Below, piece after piece: positions 8,268 to 16,572 of a stretch of DNA of 64,000 nt. Source of the DNA: an uncultured Bacteroidales bacterium. Lineage in GTDB: Bacteria > Bacteroidota > Bacteroidia > Bacteroidales > Bacteroidaceae. The notes under the pieces were generated by a model. It saw only the letters and a program-made list of their open reading frames with translations. It was not told where the DNA came from and made no database searches. How positions within the stretch are numbered: the first letter of the stretch is position 1; the number at the start of each line of letters is the position of its first letter. Where the stretch lies: assembly GCA_902798685.1 (NCBI GenBank), contig CADBXO010000005.1, positions 21,064 through 85,063 on the forward strand, read 5' to 3'. The position numbers and the translations under genes are program-made.

Positions 8268-9563
8268 TTATTTCACTTCTCCATACAGGTCAAAGGCATC
8301 GGCCTCTGTAACCTTTACATTCACGAACTCGCCTATGGGCAGCTCCCTGTCGGCCTTTATAAGGACCTCGGGGTCAACCTCAGGTGAATCGAACTCAGTG
8401 CGTCCCACATAATACTCACCCTCCAGACGGTCAATCATAGTCTTGAATGTCTTACCCACCTTTGATTCACTTATTAAGGCCGATATGTCCTGCTGCACGC
8501 GCATAAGGCGTGACAGGCGGGCCTGCTTGATTTCATCGGTGATATCGTCCTTGTAATGCAGGGCTGAGTATGTTCCGTCAACTTCACAATATGCAAATGC
8601 GCCCATGCGCTCAAAACGCTGTTCCTTTACAAAGTCCAGCAGCTGGGCGTAATCATCATCGGTTTCACCGGGGAAACCTACCATAAGCGTGGTGCGCAGA
8701 TGTATTCCGGGAACCTCCTCACGTATGCGTGCCAGGAACTCACGGGTCTGCTGAGCGGTAATATTGCGGTGCATACGCTTGAGTACCGGGTCGCTGATAT
8801 GCTGCAGGGCTATGTCCATGTACTTGCACACATTGTCACGCTCACGCATTACAGGCAGCAGATCAAACGGGAAGTTGTTGGGATAGCCGTAGTGCAGACG
8901 CAGCCACTCTACTCCGGGTATGTCTGATATACGCTGTACAAGCTCTGCAAGCATAGGCTTATGGGCAATATCAGTACCGTAATATGTCAGGTCCTGTGCT
9001 ATCAGCTGTATCTCCTTTACGCCTTTGGCAACCAGTTTGCGTGCCTCATCCAGTATATCCTCCTGACTGCGGGACTGGTATTTGCCGGTCATAAGGGGTA
9101 TTGCGCAGTATGCACAGCCGCGGTTGCAGCCCTCTGCGATCTTGAGATAGGCATAATGGGAAGGCGTAGTAATGATACGGTCATTCTCGTATTCACCGTG
9201 CCATTTGCGGCCCATTTCCTTGAGGATACCGCCCCAGTCGAACTTGCCGTACCAGCCGTCAACCTCGGGAATCTCGGCCATAAGCTCCTTGTGGAACTTC
9301 TGTGATAGGCATCCCATTACATATATTTTGCCGATTTTTCCGGTCTTTTTGAGCTCTGCGCACTCCAGGATCATATTGATTGATTCCTCCTGTGCATCGC
9401 CTATAAAACCGCACGTATTGATGACCACGGTCTCAGCGCTGACCTTGTCAGGATCATGTCTCACCTTGAGGCCCTCAGCTCTGAATTGAGCTATAAGTTT
9501 CTCAGAATCAACAAGATTCTTGGAGCAGCCTAAAGTGATTATGTCAACGCTGTTATGACGCAT
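8268..9563 (-). CDS. rimO: Ribosomal protein uS12 methylthiotransferase RimO
   Basis: 431 residues from ATG at 9563 (MRHNSVDIITLGCSKNLVDS); earlier in-frame starts would overlap ftsY. RimO is a radical-SAM enzyme that adds a methylthio group to the conserved aspartate of ribosomal protein S12. Three Cys of the N-terminal auxiliary cluster are in LGCSKNL, INTCGFI and VMGCLSQ. The radical-SAM cluster motif is CNRGCAYC. The C-terminal TRAM domain (about 365-431) starts after KVGKTFKTMIDRLEGEYYVG. The start lies 1 base after the ftsY stop codon, so the two are probably co-transcribed with the HU genes. Confidence 0.96.
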   Translation of the reverse strand: MRHNSVDIITLGCSKNLVDSEKLIAQFRAEGLKVRHDPDKVSAETVVINTCGFIGDAQEESINMILECAELKKTGKIGKIYVMGCLSQKFHKELMAEIPEVDGWYGKFDWGGILKEMGRKWHGEYENDRIITTPSHYAYLKIAEGCNRGCAYCAIPLMTGKYQSRSQEDILDEARKLVAKGVKEIQLIAQDLTYYGTDIAHKPMLAELVQRISDIPGVEWLRLHYGYPNNFPFDLLPVMRERDNVCKYMDIALQHISDPVLKRMHRNITAQQTREFLARIREEVPGIHLRTTLMVGFPGETDDDYAQLLDFVKEQRFERMGAFAYCEVDGTYSALHYKDDITDEIKQARLSRLMRVQQDISALISESKVGKTFKTMIDRLEGEYYVGRTEFDSPEVDPEVLIKADRELPIGEFVNVKVTEADAFDLYGEVK

Positions 9564-9564
9564 G

Positions 9565-10524
9565 TTACTCGGCATTGAAGAGTGAATCAACAAATTCGGT
9601 CTTGTTGAACACCTGCAGATTATCTATTCCCTCGCCCAGTCCTACGTACTTTACAGGCACCTTGAACTGGTCTGAAATACCTATTACGACACCTCCCTTG
9701 GCTGTTCCGTCAAGTTTGGTGATGGCCAGCTGTGTGACGTGTGTGGCCAGGGTGAACTGCTTGGCCTGCTCAAAGGCGTTCTGACCGGTGGAACCGTCCA
9801 AAACAAGCAGCACATCATCAGGAGCGCCCTCAACGACCTTGTTCATCACGTTGCGTATCTTGGTAAGCTCATTCATCAGGCCTACCTTGTTGTGCAGACG
9901 GCCTGCGGTATCAATGAGAACCACGTCAACATCATTTGCCACGGCTGAGCTGAGAGTATCATATGCCACTGATGCGGGATCAGAACCCATCTCCTGTCTT
10001 ATTACCGGAACATCAACCCTGCGTCCCCACTCCTGCAGCTGCTCTATTGCGGCGGCACGGAATGTATCGGCAGCACCCAGCATAACCTTGAGGCCGCGTT
10101 TCTTGAACTGATAGGCAAGTTTACCGATTGTAGTGGTCTTTCCCACTCCGTTCACGCCAACCACAAGCACAACGTACGGCTTGCGTCCTGCGGGAACGCC
10201 GAAAGGCTCCAGGCTGTCATCCGGATTGTTCTCCACGAGCAGGGCCGATATCTCATCACGCAGTATGGCGTTGAGCTCGGATGTGCCCATGTACTTGTCA
10301 CGTGCCACACGCTCCTGAATGCGCTTTACGATCTTGAGAGTGGTCTCTACGCCTACATCGGACGTAATCAGGACCTCCTCGAGATTATCCAGCACCTCAT
10401 CATCAACCTGTGATTTGCCTGCAACGGCACGTGCTATCTTGGAGAACACTGAACTCTTGGTCTTTTCAAGACCTTTGTCCAGGACCTCTTTTTTATCTTT
10501 TGAGAAAAATGAAAACAAACCCAT
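9565..10524 (-). CDS. ftsY: Signal recognition particle receptor FtsY
   Basis: 319 residues from ATG at 10524 (MGLFSFFSKDKKEV); an upstream in-frame ATG would add 16 residues that look non-coding. FtsY is the SRP receptor GTPase that docks ribosome-SRP complexes at the inner membrane. The NG domain is complete: P-loop GVNGVGKTTTIGKLA, DTFRAAA, DTAGRLHN, TKLDGTAKGG. The long acidic A domain of proteobacterial FtsY is absent, which is usual in this phylum. It leads the ftsY-rimO-HU-HU/LysM string. Confidence 0.97.
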   Translation of the reverse strand: MGLFSFFSKDKKEVLDKGLEKTKSSVFSKIARAVAGKSQVDDEVLDNLEEVLITSDVGVETTLKIVKRIQERVARDKYMGTSELNAILRDEISALLVENNPDDSLEPFGVPAGRKPYVVLVVGVNGVGKTTTIGKLAYQFKKRGLKVMLGAADTFRAAAIEQLQEWGRRVDVPVIRQEMGSDPASVAYDTLSSAVANDVDVVLIDTAGRLHNKVGLMNELTKIRNVMNKVVEGAPDDVLLVLDGSTGQNAFEQAKQFTLATHVTQLAITKLDGTAKGGVVIGISDQFKVPVKYVGLGEGIDNLQVFNKTEFVDSLFNAE

Positions 10525-10599
10525 AAAAAACATTGATGAATACGGCAAATCCTGGCCGTACCCAATGCGCAAAATTAAATAAATAAGGTGGAAAAAACA

Positions 10600-10643
10600 A
10601 TACTAAAATAAAAAAGAAGAGTGACTCGAAAAAGCCACTCTTC
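10600..10643 (-). terminator. Rho-independent terminator after rpmB-rpmG-DUF4295
   Basis: Inverted repeat with arms GAAGAGTG (10616-10623) and CACTCTTC (10636-10643). On the minus strand it is followed by a T-rich run (complement of the A-rich 10600-10615). It lies 24 bases past the DUF4295 stop and ends the ribosomal-protein transcript ahead of ftsY. Confidence 0.85.
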
Positions 10644-10667
10644 AATATTTATTTGTCAAGTATCTGC

Positions 10668-10814
10668 TTACTTGATAGCCTCCTTAAGCTGCTCGTCTGA
10701 AACGATCTGCTCGGTGAACATGTATGCACCGGTCTTAGGTGACTTAACCATCTTAATGACCTTGGCCATTGAGACCTTACCCTGACGCAGGGTAGCAACT
10801 ACTTTCTTTGCCAT
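10668..10814 (-). CDS. DUF4295 small basic protein (Bacteroidota ribosome-associated)
   Basis: 48 residues, MAKKVVATLRQGKVSMAKVI at the start, strongly basic, no Cys. It lies 12 bases downstream of rpmG. DUF4295 genes are constantly found after rpmB-rpmG in Bacteroidota. I recall that the Flavobacterium johnsoniae ribosome structure assigned such a protein as an extra large-subunit protein (bL38); this is from memory. Everything seen here (size, charge, operon) fits a ribosomal protein. Confidence 0.88.
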   Translation of the reverse strand: MAKKVVATLRQGKVSMAKVIKMVKSPKTGAYMFTEQIVSDEQLKEAIK

Positions 10815-10826
10815 GGTTCTTACGTA

Positions 10827-11015
10827 TTACTTGATCTCACGATGGATTGTCATCCTCTTGAGAATGGGGTTATACTTCTTAAGTTCCAGTCTCTCAGGAG
10901 TGTTCTTCCTGTTCTTGGTGGTAATGTAACGGGAAGTGCCCGGCATACCGCTGTCTTTGTGCTCAGTGCATTCCAGGATAACCTGAACCCTGTTGCCTTT
11001 TACTTTCTTTGCCAT
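10827..11015 (-). CDS. rpmG: 50S ribosomal protein L33 (bL33)
   Basis: 62 residues, full-length bL33, beginning [20 protein letters not shown] with the family core [20 protein letters not shown]. The zinc-binding Cys pairs of some L33 proteins are absent (one Cys only), so it is the Cys-minus form. It lies between rpmB (24 bases upstream) and DUF4295. Confidence 0.97.
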   Translation of the reverse strand: MAKKVKGNRVQVILECTEHKDSGMPGTSRYITTKNRKNTPERLELKKYNPILKRMTIHREIK

Positions 11016-11039
11016 AGTAGTATGAACTCCTTTCTGTTA

Positions 11040-11300
11040 TTACGCAATGATTCTGATGTCTTTCCAATCGCAATAACCGTTAGCGACTGCCTCCTTGAGG
11101 GCGGCATCAAGACCTTTCTTGTTAATGATTCTCAGGCCGGCAGCACTGAGTTTGAGGCTGATCCAGCAGTTCTCCTCAACATAGAAGAACTTCTTAGTGA
11201 ACAGGTTAACATCAAATGTTCTCTTAGTTCTGCGCTTTGAGTGAGACACATTGTTGCCAACCATTGCCTTCTTTCCGGTGATCTGACAAATTCTTGACAT
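11040..11300 (-). CDS. rpmB: 50S ribosomal protein L28 (bL28)
   Basis: 86 residues. The N-terminus [20 protein letters not shown] is the L28 signature, followed by the basic [18 protein letters not shown]. First gene of the rpmB-rpmG-DUF4295 operon. A good Bacteroides-type promoter lies 48 bases upstream. Confidence 0.97.
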   Translation of the reverse strand: MSRICQITGKKAMVGNNVSHSKRRTKRTFDVNLFTKKFFYVEENCWISLKLSAAGLRIINKKGLDAALKEAVANGYCDWKDIRIIA

Positions 11301-11347
11301 ATCTATCTGTTTTTATTCGTTTTTTGCTGTATTCTCAAAACAGGGTG

Positions 11348-11379
11348 CAAAATAACACATATTTTTTCATTCTGCCAAA
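11348..11379 (-). promoter_or_regulatory. Promoter of rpmB-rpmG-DUF4295
   Basis: On the minus strand TTTG (11376-11379), a 20-base spacer, then TTATTTTG (11348-11355). This matches the Bacteroidota sigma factor consensus -33 TTTG / -7 TAnnTTTG except for T instead of A at the second position of the -7 box. Confidence 0.6.
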
Positions 11380-11399
11380 CAAAACATCCTTTTTTTATG

Positions 11400-12428
11400 T
11401 TAAAGGCGCGTGTTGGAATAGATTGGAACGTCTATTCCGCAGAATTCCTTGTCCAAATACTTGAAATAGCCCGTGCAAGCTATCATGGCGGCGTTATCGG
11501 TGGTGTATGAGAAAGGCGGAATATAGACCTTCCAGCGGTAACGTCTGGCATGATCCTGGAACGCCTCGCGAAGTCCGGTATTGGCCGATACCCCACCCGC
11601 CACTGCAATGCGGTTTATGCCGGTATCCTTGGCCGCCTGACGCAGCTTCTTCATGAGTATCTCGACTATGGTACGCTCAAGTGATGCGCAAAGGTCCTCC
11701 TTGTGATGCTCTATGAAATCCGGATCCTCCTTGACCCAGTCACGCAGATTGTACAGGAACGATGTCTTGAGTCCGCTGAAACTGTAGTTGTATCCGGGAA
11801 TATTGGGCTTGCTGAAGGTGTATGCCTTGGGATTTCCCTGACGTGCCAGGCGGTCGATTATCGGACCTCCGGGATAACCGAATCCCATTACTTTTGAGCA
11901 CTTGTCCATGGCCTCGCCGGCAGCATCGTCGATAGTCTGTCCCAGAATCTCCATCCTGTTGTATGATTCCACCTTGACAATCTGTGAGTTACCGCCTGAA
12001 ACCAGCAAACAGAGGAACGGGAACTCCGGAGCATTGGATTCCTCACCCGGTTTGCGGATGAAATGGGCCAAAATGTGTCCCTGCAGATGGTTCACTTCAA
12101 TCATAGGAATGTTCAGTGAACGGGCAAAGCCTTTGGCAAACGAAACACCCACCAGAAGTGAGCCCATCAGACCCGGACCACGTGTGAAAGCAACCGCGCT
12201 GAGCTGTCCGGCATCAATTCCGGCCCTTTTCAACGCAGTATCCACCACAGGAACGATGTTCTGCTGGTGAGCGCGCGAAGCAAGTTCAGGAACCACTCCG
12301 CCGTACTCCTCATGAACCTTCTGGCTGGCCACCACATTGGACAGAAGTTCGCCGTTGCAGATCACTGCAGCCGACGTATCATCGCATGATGACTCAATAC
12401 CTAGTATATAAATGTTATTATTATTCAT
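11400..12428 (-). CDS. tsaD: tRNA N6-adenosine threonylcarbamoyltransferase TsaD
   Basis: 342 residues, full length for TsaD (Kae1/Gcp). It transfers threonylcarbamoyl to A37 of tRNAs that read ANN codons, with TsaB and TsaE. The start has GIESSCDDTSAAV; metal-binding histidines are in VNHLQGHILAHF; nucleotide-binding glycines are in LVSGGNSQIV and VAGGVSANTGLR. It is transcribed divergently from paaK, and its stop lies 99 bases from the rpmB start. Confidence 0.97.
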   Translation of the reverse strand: MNNNNIYILGIESSCDDTSAAVICNGELLSNVVASQKVHEEYGGVVPELASRAHQQNIVPVVDTALKRAGIDAGQLSAVAFTRGPGLMGSLLVGVSFAKGFARSLNIPMIEVNHLQGHILAHFIRKPGEESNAPEFPFLCLLVSGGNSQIVKVESYNRMEILGQTIDDAAGEAMDKCSKVMGFGYPGGPIIDRLARQGNPKAYTFSKPNIPGYNYSFSGLKTSFLYNLRDWVKEDPDFIEHHKEDLCASLERTIVEILMKKLRQAAKDTGINRIAVAGGVSANTGLREAFQDHARRYRWKVYIPPFSYTTDNAAMIACTGYFKYLDKEFCGIDVPIYSNTRL

Positions 12429-12516
12429 CAGCCCATTTTTTTGCTTTCGGTCTGCAAAGTTACCACAAATATTCTCTTATTTTGCACCAATTTGATTACT
12501 TACCTTACTTCATACT

Positions 12517-13818
12517 ATGATTTGGAACCAGAAACTGGAATGTATGTCGCGCGACGAGATGCGTGAACTGCAAAGTGAGAAACTCAAAAAGATCGTAGCA
12601 CACGCCTACAACAACTCGCCTTTTTACAAAAAAAGATTCGATGAACACGGTGTTCGTCCGGAAGACATCAAAAGTATTGACGACATTGTAAAGCTGCCCT
12701 TCACTGTCAAGCAGGACCTTCGCGACAACTATCCCTTCGGTATGATGTGCGTTCCTATGACTGACATCCTGAGACTGCACGCCTCATCAGGTACAACCGG
12801 TAAGCCTATCGTTGTAGGTTACACAGCAAAGGACCTTGACAACTGGTCAGAAGCTGTAGCCCGCTGCCTTTCAGCCTTCGGATTGGGCAGTGATGACCTG
12901 GTTCAGATATCATACGGATACGGCCTTTTCACCGGCGGTCTGGGCGCTCATGACGGCGTAACCAAGATTGGCGGTACCGTTATCCCTACAAGTAGCGGTA
13001 ATACACAGAAACAGCTCCAGCTCATGCAGGATTTCGGTGCTACTGCAGTAGCCTGCACCCCCTCCTACGCCCTCTATATGGCTGAGGAGATCCGCAAGCA
13101 GGGACTCGATATCAAGAACTTCAAACTCAAGGTAGGTATTTTCGGTGCAGAGCCCTGGACCGAGGCAATGCGTAAGGAACTTGAGGACAAGCTCCATATC
13201 CGCGCATACGACATCTACGGACTTACCGAGATAAGCGGACCCGGCGTAGGCGGCGAGTGCGAGTGCCAGAACGGCACACACCTCTGGGAGGATCTCTACT
13301 ACCCCGAGATCATCGACCCGGTTACACTGCAGCCTGTTGAGCCCGGTCAGAAGGGTGAGCTTGTATTCACCACCCTTGACAAGTGGGGCATGCCTATGAT
13401 CCGTTATCGTACACGTGACCTCACCTACCTCAATTATGACAAGTGTGAGTGCGGCCGTACCGCAGTCCGCATGGGTAAGATCCTGGGCCGCAGCGACGAC
13501 ATGATGATCATCCGCGGTGTCAACGTATTCCCGTCACAGGTTGAGTCCATCCTGCTTGAGTTCCCCGAGTACGAGCCCTACTTCCTCATTGAGGTTGACC
13601 GTATCAACAACACCGATACATTCGACATCCAGGTTGAGGTTAAGCCGGAGTTCTATACTGACCAGGTTAATGAACTGGTACGTCTGCGCCAGCGCCTGAC
13701 TTCACGCATCCAGAGCGTCATCGGCATCCAGCCTGCCATCAAGATAGTACAGCCCGGTACAATCGAGCGTTCAACCGGTAAGGCAAAGCGCGCCATTGAC
13801 CACCGTAAATTCGAGTAA
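12517..13818 (+). CDS. paaK: Phenylacetate--CoA ligase family protein
   Basis: 433 residues of the adenylate-forming superfamily. The ATP-binding motif is SSGTTGKP, followed by GYTAKDLDNWS; the A5-type segment is YDIYGLTEISGPGVGGECE, and the C-terminal lid contains GRSDDMMIIRGVNVFPSQVE. Closest family by eye is phenylacetate-CoA ligase (about 430 residues), which makes phenylacetyl-CoA from phenylacetate, CoA and ATP; gut anaerobes may use it on aryl acids in either direction. It is followed 21 bases later by an ACT-domain protein. No other phenylacetate catabolic gene is visible nearby, so the substrate is uncertain. Confidence 0.92.
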   Translation: MIWNQKLECMSRDEMRELQSEKLKKIVAHAYNNSPFYKKRFDEHGVRPEDIKSIDDIVKLPFTVKQDLRDNYPFGMMCVPMTDILRLHASSGTTGKPIVVGYTAKDLDNWSEAVARCLSAFGLGSDDLVQISYGYGLFTGGLGAHDGVTKIGGTVIPTSSGNTQKQLQLMQDFGATAVACTPSYALYMAEEIRKQGLDIKNFKLKVGIFGAEPWTEAMRKELEDKLHIRAYDIYGLTEISGPGVGGECECQNGTHLWEDLYYPEIIDPVTLQPVEPGQKGELVFTTLDKWGMPMIRYRTRDLTYLNYDKCECGRTAVRMGKILGRSDDMMIIRGVNVFPSQVESILLEFPEYEPYFLIEVDRINNTDTFDIQVEVKPEFYTDQVNELVRLRQRLTSRIQSVIGIQPAIKIVQPGTIERSTGKAKRAIDHRKFE

Positions 13819-13839
13819 TAACCTTAAACATCACCTAAT

Positions 13840-14238
13840 ATGCTTATCAGACAGATCTCTGTATTCCTTGAGAATGAAAAGGGCAAGTTTGCCGAGATAG
13901 CAAGGCTCCTTGGCAACAACGGTATCAACATGAAGGCTTTTACCGTTTCTGAGACACAGGATTTCGGTATTGCACGTATAATTGTTGAGCGCGACCAGAT
14001 TGAGCGCGCATTCAACCTTATAAAGGCTAATTCATACGCCGTTACAATGACTCATGTGGTATATCTAGAGTGCGCTCACAAGCCCGGCGCTATGGCTGAA
14101 GCTATGGAACGCCTGTCAGCAGCAGGTATTTCAGTGGAGTATATGTACGCTTTCGCAGACTCTTCATCAGAGTTCTCACGCGTCATCATCCGCCCCGACA
14201 ATACCGAGCTCGCAAACCAGATTATACAGGAATTATAA
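13840..14238 (+). CDS. ACT domain protein (tandem ACT)
   Basis: 132 residues made of two ACT domains: LIRQISVFLENEKGKFAEIA (residues ~2-65) and VVYLECAHKPGAMAEAMERL (~70-132). ACT domains bind amino acids or related ligands and act as regulators. There is no catalytic domain attached. The gene always looks paired with the CoA ligase in front (21-base gap), so it may sense the aromatic product or precursor and control the ligase; that is inference. Confidence 0.92.
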   Translation: MLIRQISVFLENEKGKFAEIARLLGNNGINMKAFTVSETQDFGIARIIVERDQIERAFNLIKANSYAVTMTHVVYLECAHKPGAMAEAMERLSAAGISVEYMYAFADSSSEFSRVIIRPDNTELANQIIQEL

Positions 14239-14253
14239 AAAATGTTTCGGGCG

Positions 14254-14283
14254 CTTGAAGTACCTGTTTTTTGTGTACTTTTG
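14254..14283 (+). promoter_or_regulatory. Promoter of tRNA-Ser
   Basis: CTTG (14254-14257), 18-base spacer and TACTTTTG (14276-14283), the -7 box of Bacteroidota promoters. It places the transcription start about 6 bases before the tRNA. Confidence 0.45.
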
Positions 14284-14295
14284 CACCCGAATTCA

Positions 14296-14383
14296 GGAAA
14301 GATGCCAGAGTGATCGAATGGACCGGACTCGAAATCCGGCGTACGGCCTAGCCGTACCGTGGGTTTGAATCCCACTCTTTCCG
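14296..14383 (+). tRNA. tRNA-Ser (anticodon CGA)
   Basis: An 88-base class II tRNA. The acceptor stem pairs GGAAAGA with TCTTTCC; the anticodon stem CCGGA/TCCGG encloses the loop CTCGAAA with anticodon CGA; the long variable arm has TACGGC/GCCGTA typical of tRNA-Ser; the T arm is GTGGG-TTTGAATC-CCCAC. The CCA end is not encoded. It reads UCG serine codons. Confidence 0.95.
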
Positions 14384-14384
14384 C

Positions 14385-14416
14385 AAAAATGGCTACCCTT
14401 TTGGGCAGCCATTTTT
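14385..14416 (+). terminator. Terminator after tRNA-Ser
   Basis: Inverted repeat AAAAATGGCT-a-CCC / GGG-c-AGCCATTTTT with a four-T loop, starting 2 bases past the tRNA end and finishing in a T run; it can work in both directions. Confidence 0.8.
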
Positions 14417-14662
14417 ACGTAAAGAGTGGGAAAACCTTTTTTAGTTTGCTCCGCAAACGCGCTCACTCCGTTCGCTTGGCGGCCCTCCGGGACCGCGGTC
14501 TCGTTCGTCGCCTCACTCGCTCCAATACTATAGAACCTGCGTAATGGGCTTTGTGTTTTCTTAACTAAATTGTTGATAAAAGGGAACCTTTTACAAATAT
14601 GTGATTTCGGATAGAAATTGTAATTTTGCGGCCAGAATACTAAACACATTTCTCTATAGCAA
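14417..14662. other. Intergenic region with GC-rich low-complexity patch
   Basis: Between the tRNA terminator and the PurF-like gene. Bases 14444-14525 are GC-rich and dense in CGCTCACTC / TTCGCT / CGCCTCACTCGCTCC motifs, unlike the AT-rich spacers elsewhere. Open frames cross it but show no codon pattern or homology I recognise. A TAATTTTG -7-like box is at 14621-14628, upstream of the PurF-like gene. Confidence 0.5.
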
Positions 14663-16099
14663 ATGGGCGGATTTTTTGGAGTCGTCTCGAAAGCGAGATG
14701 CATCAATGATCTTTTTTACGGTACTGATTATCAGTCACATCTTGGAACAAGCCGCGCCGGTATGGTAACCTATCACCCTGATCTGGGTTTCAAGCGCAGC
14801 ATACACAACCTTGAAAACGATTATTTCAGAAGTAAGTTTGAATGCGAACTTGACCGTTTCTGCGGCGGAAGCGGTATCGGTGTTATCAGTGATACCGATG
14901 CACAGCCCATGCTGATGAACAGTCACCTGGGCCGATTCGCCCTGGTTACCGTTGCCAAGATCAACAACAAGGAAGAGATTTGTGAGAAGCTGCTTGCCGA
15001 GAACATGCACCTGAGCGAGTTCAGCAGCGGCAAGATCAATATCACAGAACTCATAGCTCTGCTCATCATTAAGGGCAAGGATTATGTTGACGGCATTGAG
15101 AATGTCTACAAGACAATCAAGGGATCCTGCTCCATGCTTCTTCTTACCGAACAGGGAATCATTGCTGCCCGCGACTCATGGGGACGTACTCCTATCGCAT
15201 TAGGCCAGAAAGACGGAGCAATAGCCGTCACAACAGAGACTACGGCATTCCCCAACCTGGGATATGAGACAAAACTGCACATGGGCCCCGGCCAGATAAT
15301 CAGGATCACTGAGAACGGCTATGAGGAACTGCGCAAGCCCAATAAGAAGAACCAGATATGCTCATTCCTTTGGGTTTATTACGGATTCCCCACCAGTTGC
15401 TACGAGGGCCGAAATGCAGAGGATGTCCGTAACGAACTTGGACGCGTTATGGGACGCGATGATGATGTCGAGGTCGATGGCGCATGCGGTATCCCCGACA
15501 GCGGTCTCGGTATGGCCGTAGGTTATGCCGAGGGTCACAAATGTCCCTATGTAAGAGCCGTTGCCAAGTACACTCCCACATGGCCCCGTTCTTTCATGCC
15601 TACCGATCAGGAGAGACGTAACCTTGTGGCTAAGATGAAGCTTATCTCAAACAAGGATATTCTCAACGGCAAGCGTCTGGTATTCTGCGATGACTCAATC
15701 GTACGCGGCACACAGCTCAAGGATAACTCACGTGATTTCTACGCATCTGGCGTAAAGGCCGCACATATGAGAATCTCTTGCCCGCCGCTTATCTACAGCT
15801 GCCCGTTTGTAAACTTCTCGGCCAGCAAGAATGACCTGGAGCTGATTACACGTCGTATCATTCAGGACTTTGAGGGTGAGAATCCCAGCCAGGAGACACT
15901 CAAGAAGTATGCTACCACAGGCACACCTGAATATGAGAAGATGGTTCAGGAAATAGCTAAGCGTTTGCAGCTTACTACACTGAAATTCACTTCATTGGAG
16001 GCATTGGTTAAAGCCATCGGCCTACCCAAGGAAAGCATCTGCACACACTGCTTCGACGGCAGTTCCTTCTACACCTTGGAAGAGCAGAACGAACAGTAA
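14663..16099 (+). CDS. PurF paralogue lacking glutaminase catalytic residues
   Basis: 478 residues with the PurF architecture (N-terminal Ntn glutamine amidotransferase fold, C-terminal phosphoribosyltransferase fold). The start is MGGFFGVVSKARC: where PurF has the nucleophile Cys (CGVFGI in the true purF of this window) there is Gly. The oxyanion loop HNGN of purF reads TVAK here (RFALVTVAKINN), so glutamine hydrolysis is very unlikely. The PRPP loop is kept (VFCDDSIVRGTQ), as is the C-terminal CTHCFDGSSFY. It could use ammonia, act on another substrate or be regulatory. Similar MGGFFG proteins occur in other Bacteroidota, so this is a stable family and not decay. It is monocistronic, with a shared palindrome at its 3' end. 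Confidence 0.85.
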   Translation: MGGFFGVVSKARCINDLFYGTDYQSHLGTSRAGMVTYHPDLGFKRSIHNLENDYFRSKFECELDRFCGGSGIGVISDTDAQPMLMNSHLGRFALVTVAKINNKEEICEKLLAENMHLSEFSSGKINITELIALLIIKGKDYVDGIENVYKTIKGSCSMLLLTEQGIIAARDSWGRTPIALGQKDGAIAVTTETTAFPNLGYETKLHMGPGQIIRITENGYEELRKPNKKNQICSFLWVYYGFPTSCYEGRNAEDVRNELGRVMGRDDDVEVDGACGIPDSGLGMAVGYAEGHKCPYVRAVAKYTPTWPRSFMPTDQERRNLVAKMKLISNKDILNGKRLVFCDDSIVRGTQLKDNSRDFYASGVKAAHMRISCPPLIYSCPFVNFSASKNDLELITRRIIQDFEGENPSQETLKKYATTGTPEYEKMVQEIAKRLQLTTLKFTSLEALVKAIGLPKESICTHCFDGSSFYTLEEQNEQ

Positions 16100-16103
16100 A
16101 ATA

Positions 16104-16132
16104 GTACAAAAGGGGTCTGTCCCCTTTTGTAT
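16104..16132. terminator. Bidirectional terminator / dispersed palindrome copy 1
   Basis: TACAAAAGGGG (16105-16115) and CCCCTTTTGTA (16121-16131) form an 11-bp perfect stem between two convergent genes. The same style of palindrome recurs at 21929, 40197 and 60977. Confidence 0.8.
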
Positions 16133-16136
16133 CATT

Positions 16137-16382
16137 TTAAAGCATATTCTCCAGGACGGCAACCGCATGGGTTATGTCGTCCTGGAATTTTTTATGGTCT
16201 TTGAGGTAATCCGGACGTCCCTGAGAGAGCAGTGACAGGAGTTCGGGATTGATCTGATCGGCATAGTCCCCTATTATCATCTCGATGTCATCCTTCTGCC
16301 AATCCAGAGTTGAGTGCTCATAGACTCTGAGTTTCTGGTGCAGAAAGGCGTAGGCGGTCTCTATGCTGTCTTTAGTTATCAT
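16137..16382 (-). CDS. Conserved small hypothetical protein
   Basis: 81 residues from ATG at 16382 (MITKDSIETAYAFLHQKLRV); a longer frame upstream lies inside the DUF4250 gene and is rejected. Predicted all-helical, soluble, with no Cys and no known motif. It overlaps the DUF4250 gene by 11 bases, which indicates coupled translation. I recognise no family; the linkage to DUF4250 and a sirtuin is the only clue. Confidence 0.7.
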   Translation of the reverse strand: MITKDSIETAYAFLHQKLRVYEHSTLDWQKDDIEMIIGDYADQINPELLSLLSQGRPDYLKDHKKFQDDITHAVAVLENML

Positions 16383-16572
16383 AGCCTTCGGGGCGGAACT
16401 GTTTCTGGTCTTCACTGTAGACGTATCCTTGGCCCTTGAGATAATCTTTGAGTTCCTGAGGGTCGCGGTCAAAATTGATGCACAGTGATTCAAGGGTATC
16501 AAATTCCTCGTCACGGAGGAGCATGTTTATGCTTGATACTAGTATTGCGGGGTCTTTTGGCAGGTATTCCAT
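16372..16572 (-). CDS. DUF4250 domain-containing protein
   Basis: 66 residues. The core LPKDPAILVSSINMLLRDEE and the C-terminal QGYVYSEDQKQFRP match the DUF4250 family of very small helical proteins of unknown function. Its ATG overlaps the sirtuin stop codon by one base, and its 3' end overlaps the next small gene, so the three form a tight operon. Confidence 0.85.
   Translation of the reverse strand: MEYLPKDPAILVSSINMLLRDEEFDTLESLCINFDRDPQELKDYLKGQGYVYSEDQKQFRPEGYDN

Noticed and set aside
9564-9593. Longer RimO start 10 codons upstream
   Set aside because: It would overlap ftsY and adds residues not seen in RimO; MRHNSVDIITLGCS is the normal N-terminus.
10525-10572. Extended FtsY N-terminus
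   Set aside because: The 16 extra residues come from AT-rich spacer sequence; MGLFSFFSKDKKE is the typical start.
14293-14706. 137-codon minus-strand frame over the tRNA and the GC-rich patch
   Set aside because: It covers the tRNA-Ser and its terminator and shows no domain or codon pattern.
14663-16099. PurF-like gene as a pseudogene
   Set aside because: It is full length with no stop or frameshift, keeps the PRPP motif, and the MGGFFG start matches a family I recall from other Bacteroidota.
16515-16572. 125-residue version of the small hypothetical gene starting at 16514
   Set aside because: The first 44 residues would lie inside the DUF4250 gene out of frame; the ATG at 16382 gives a compact coupled gene.
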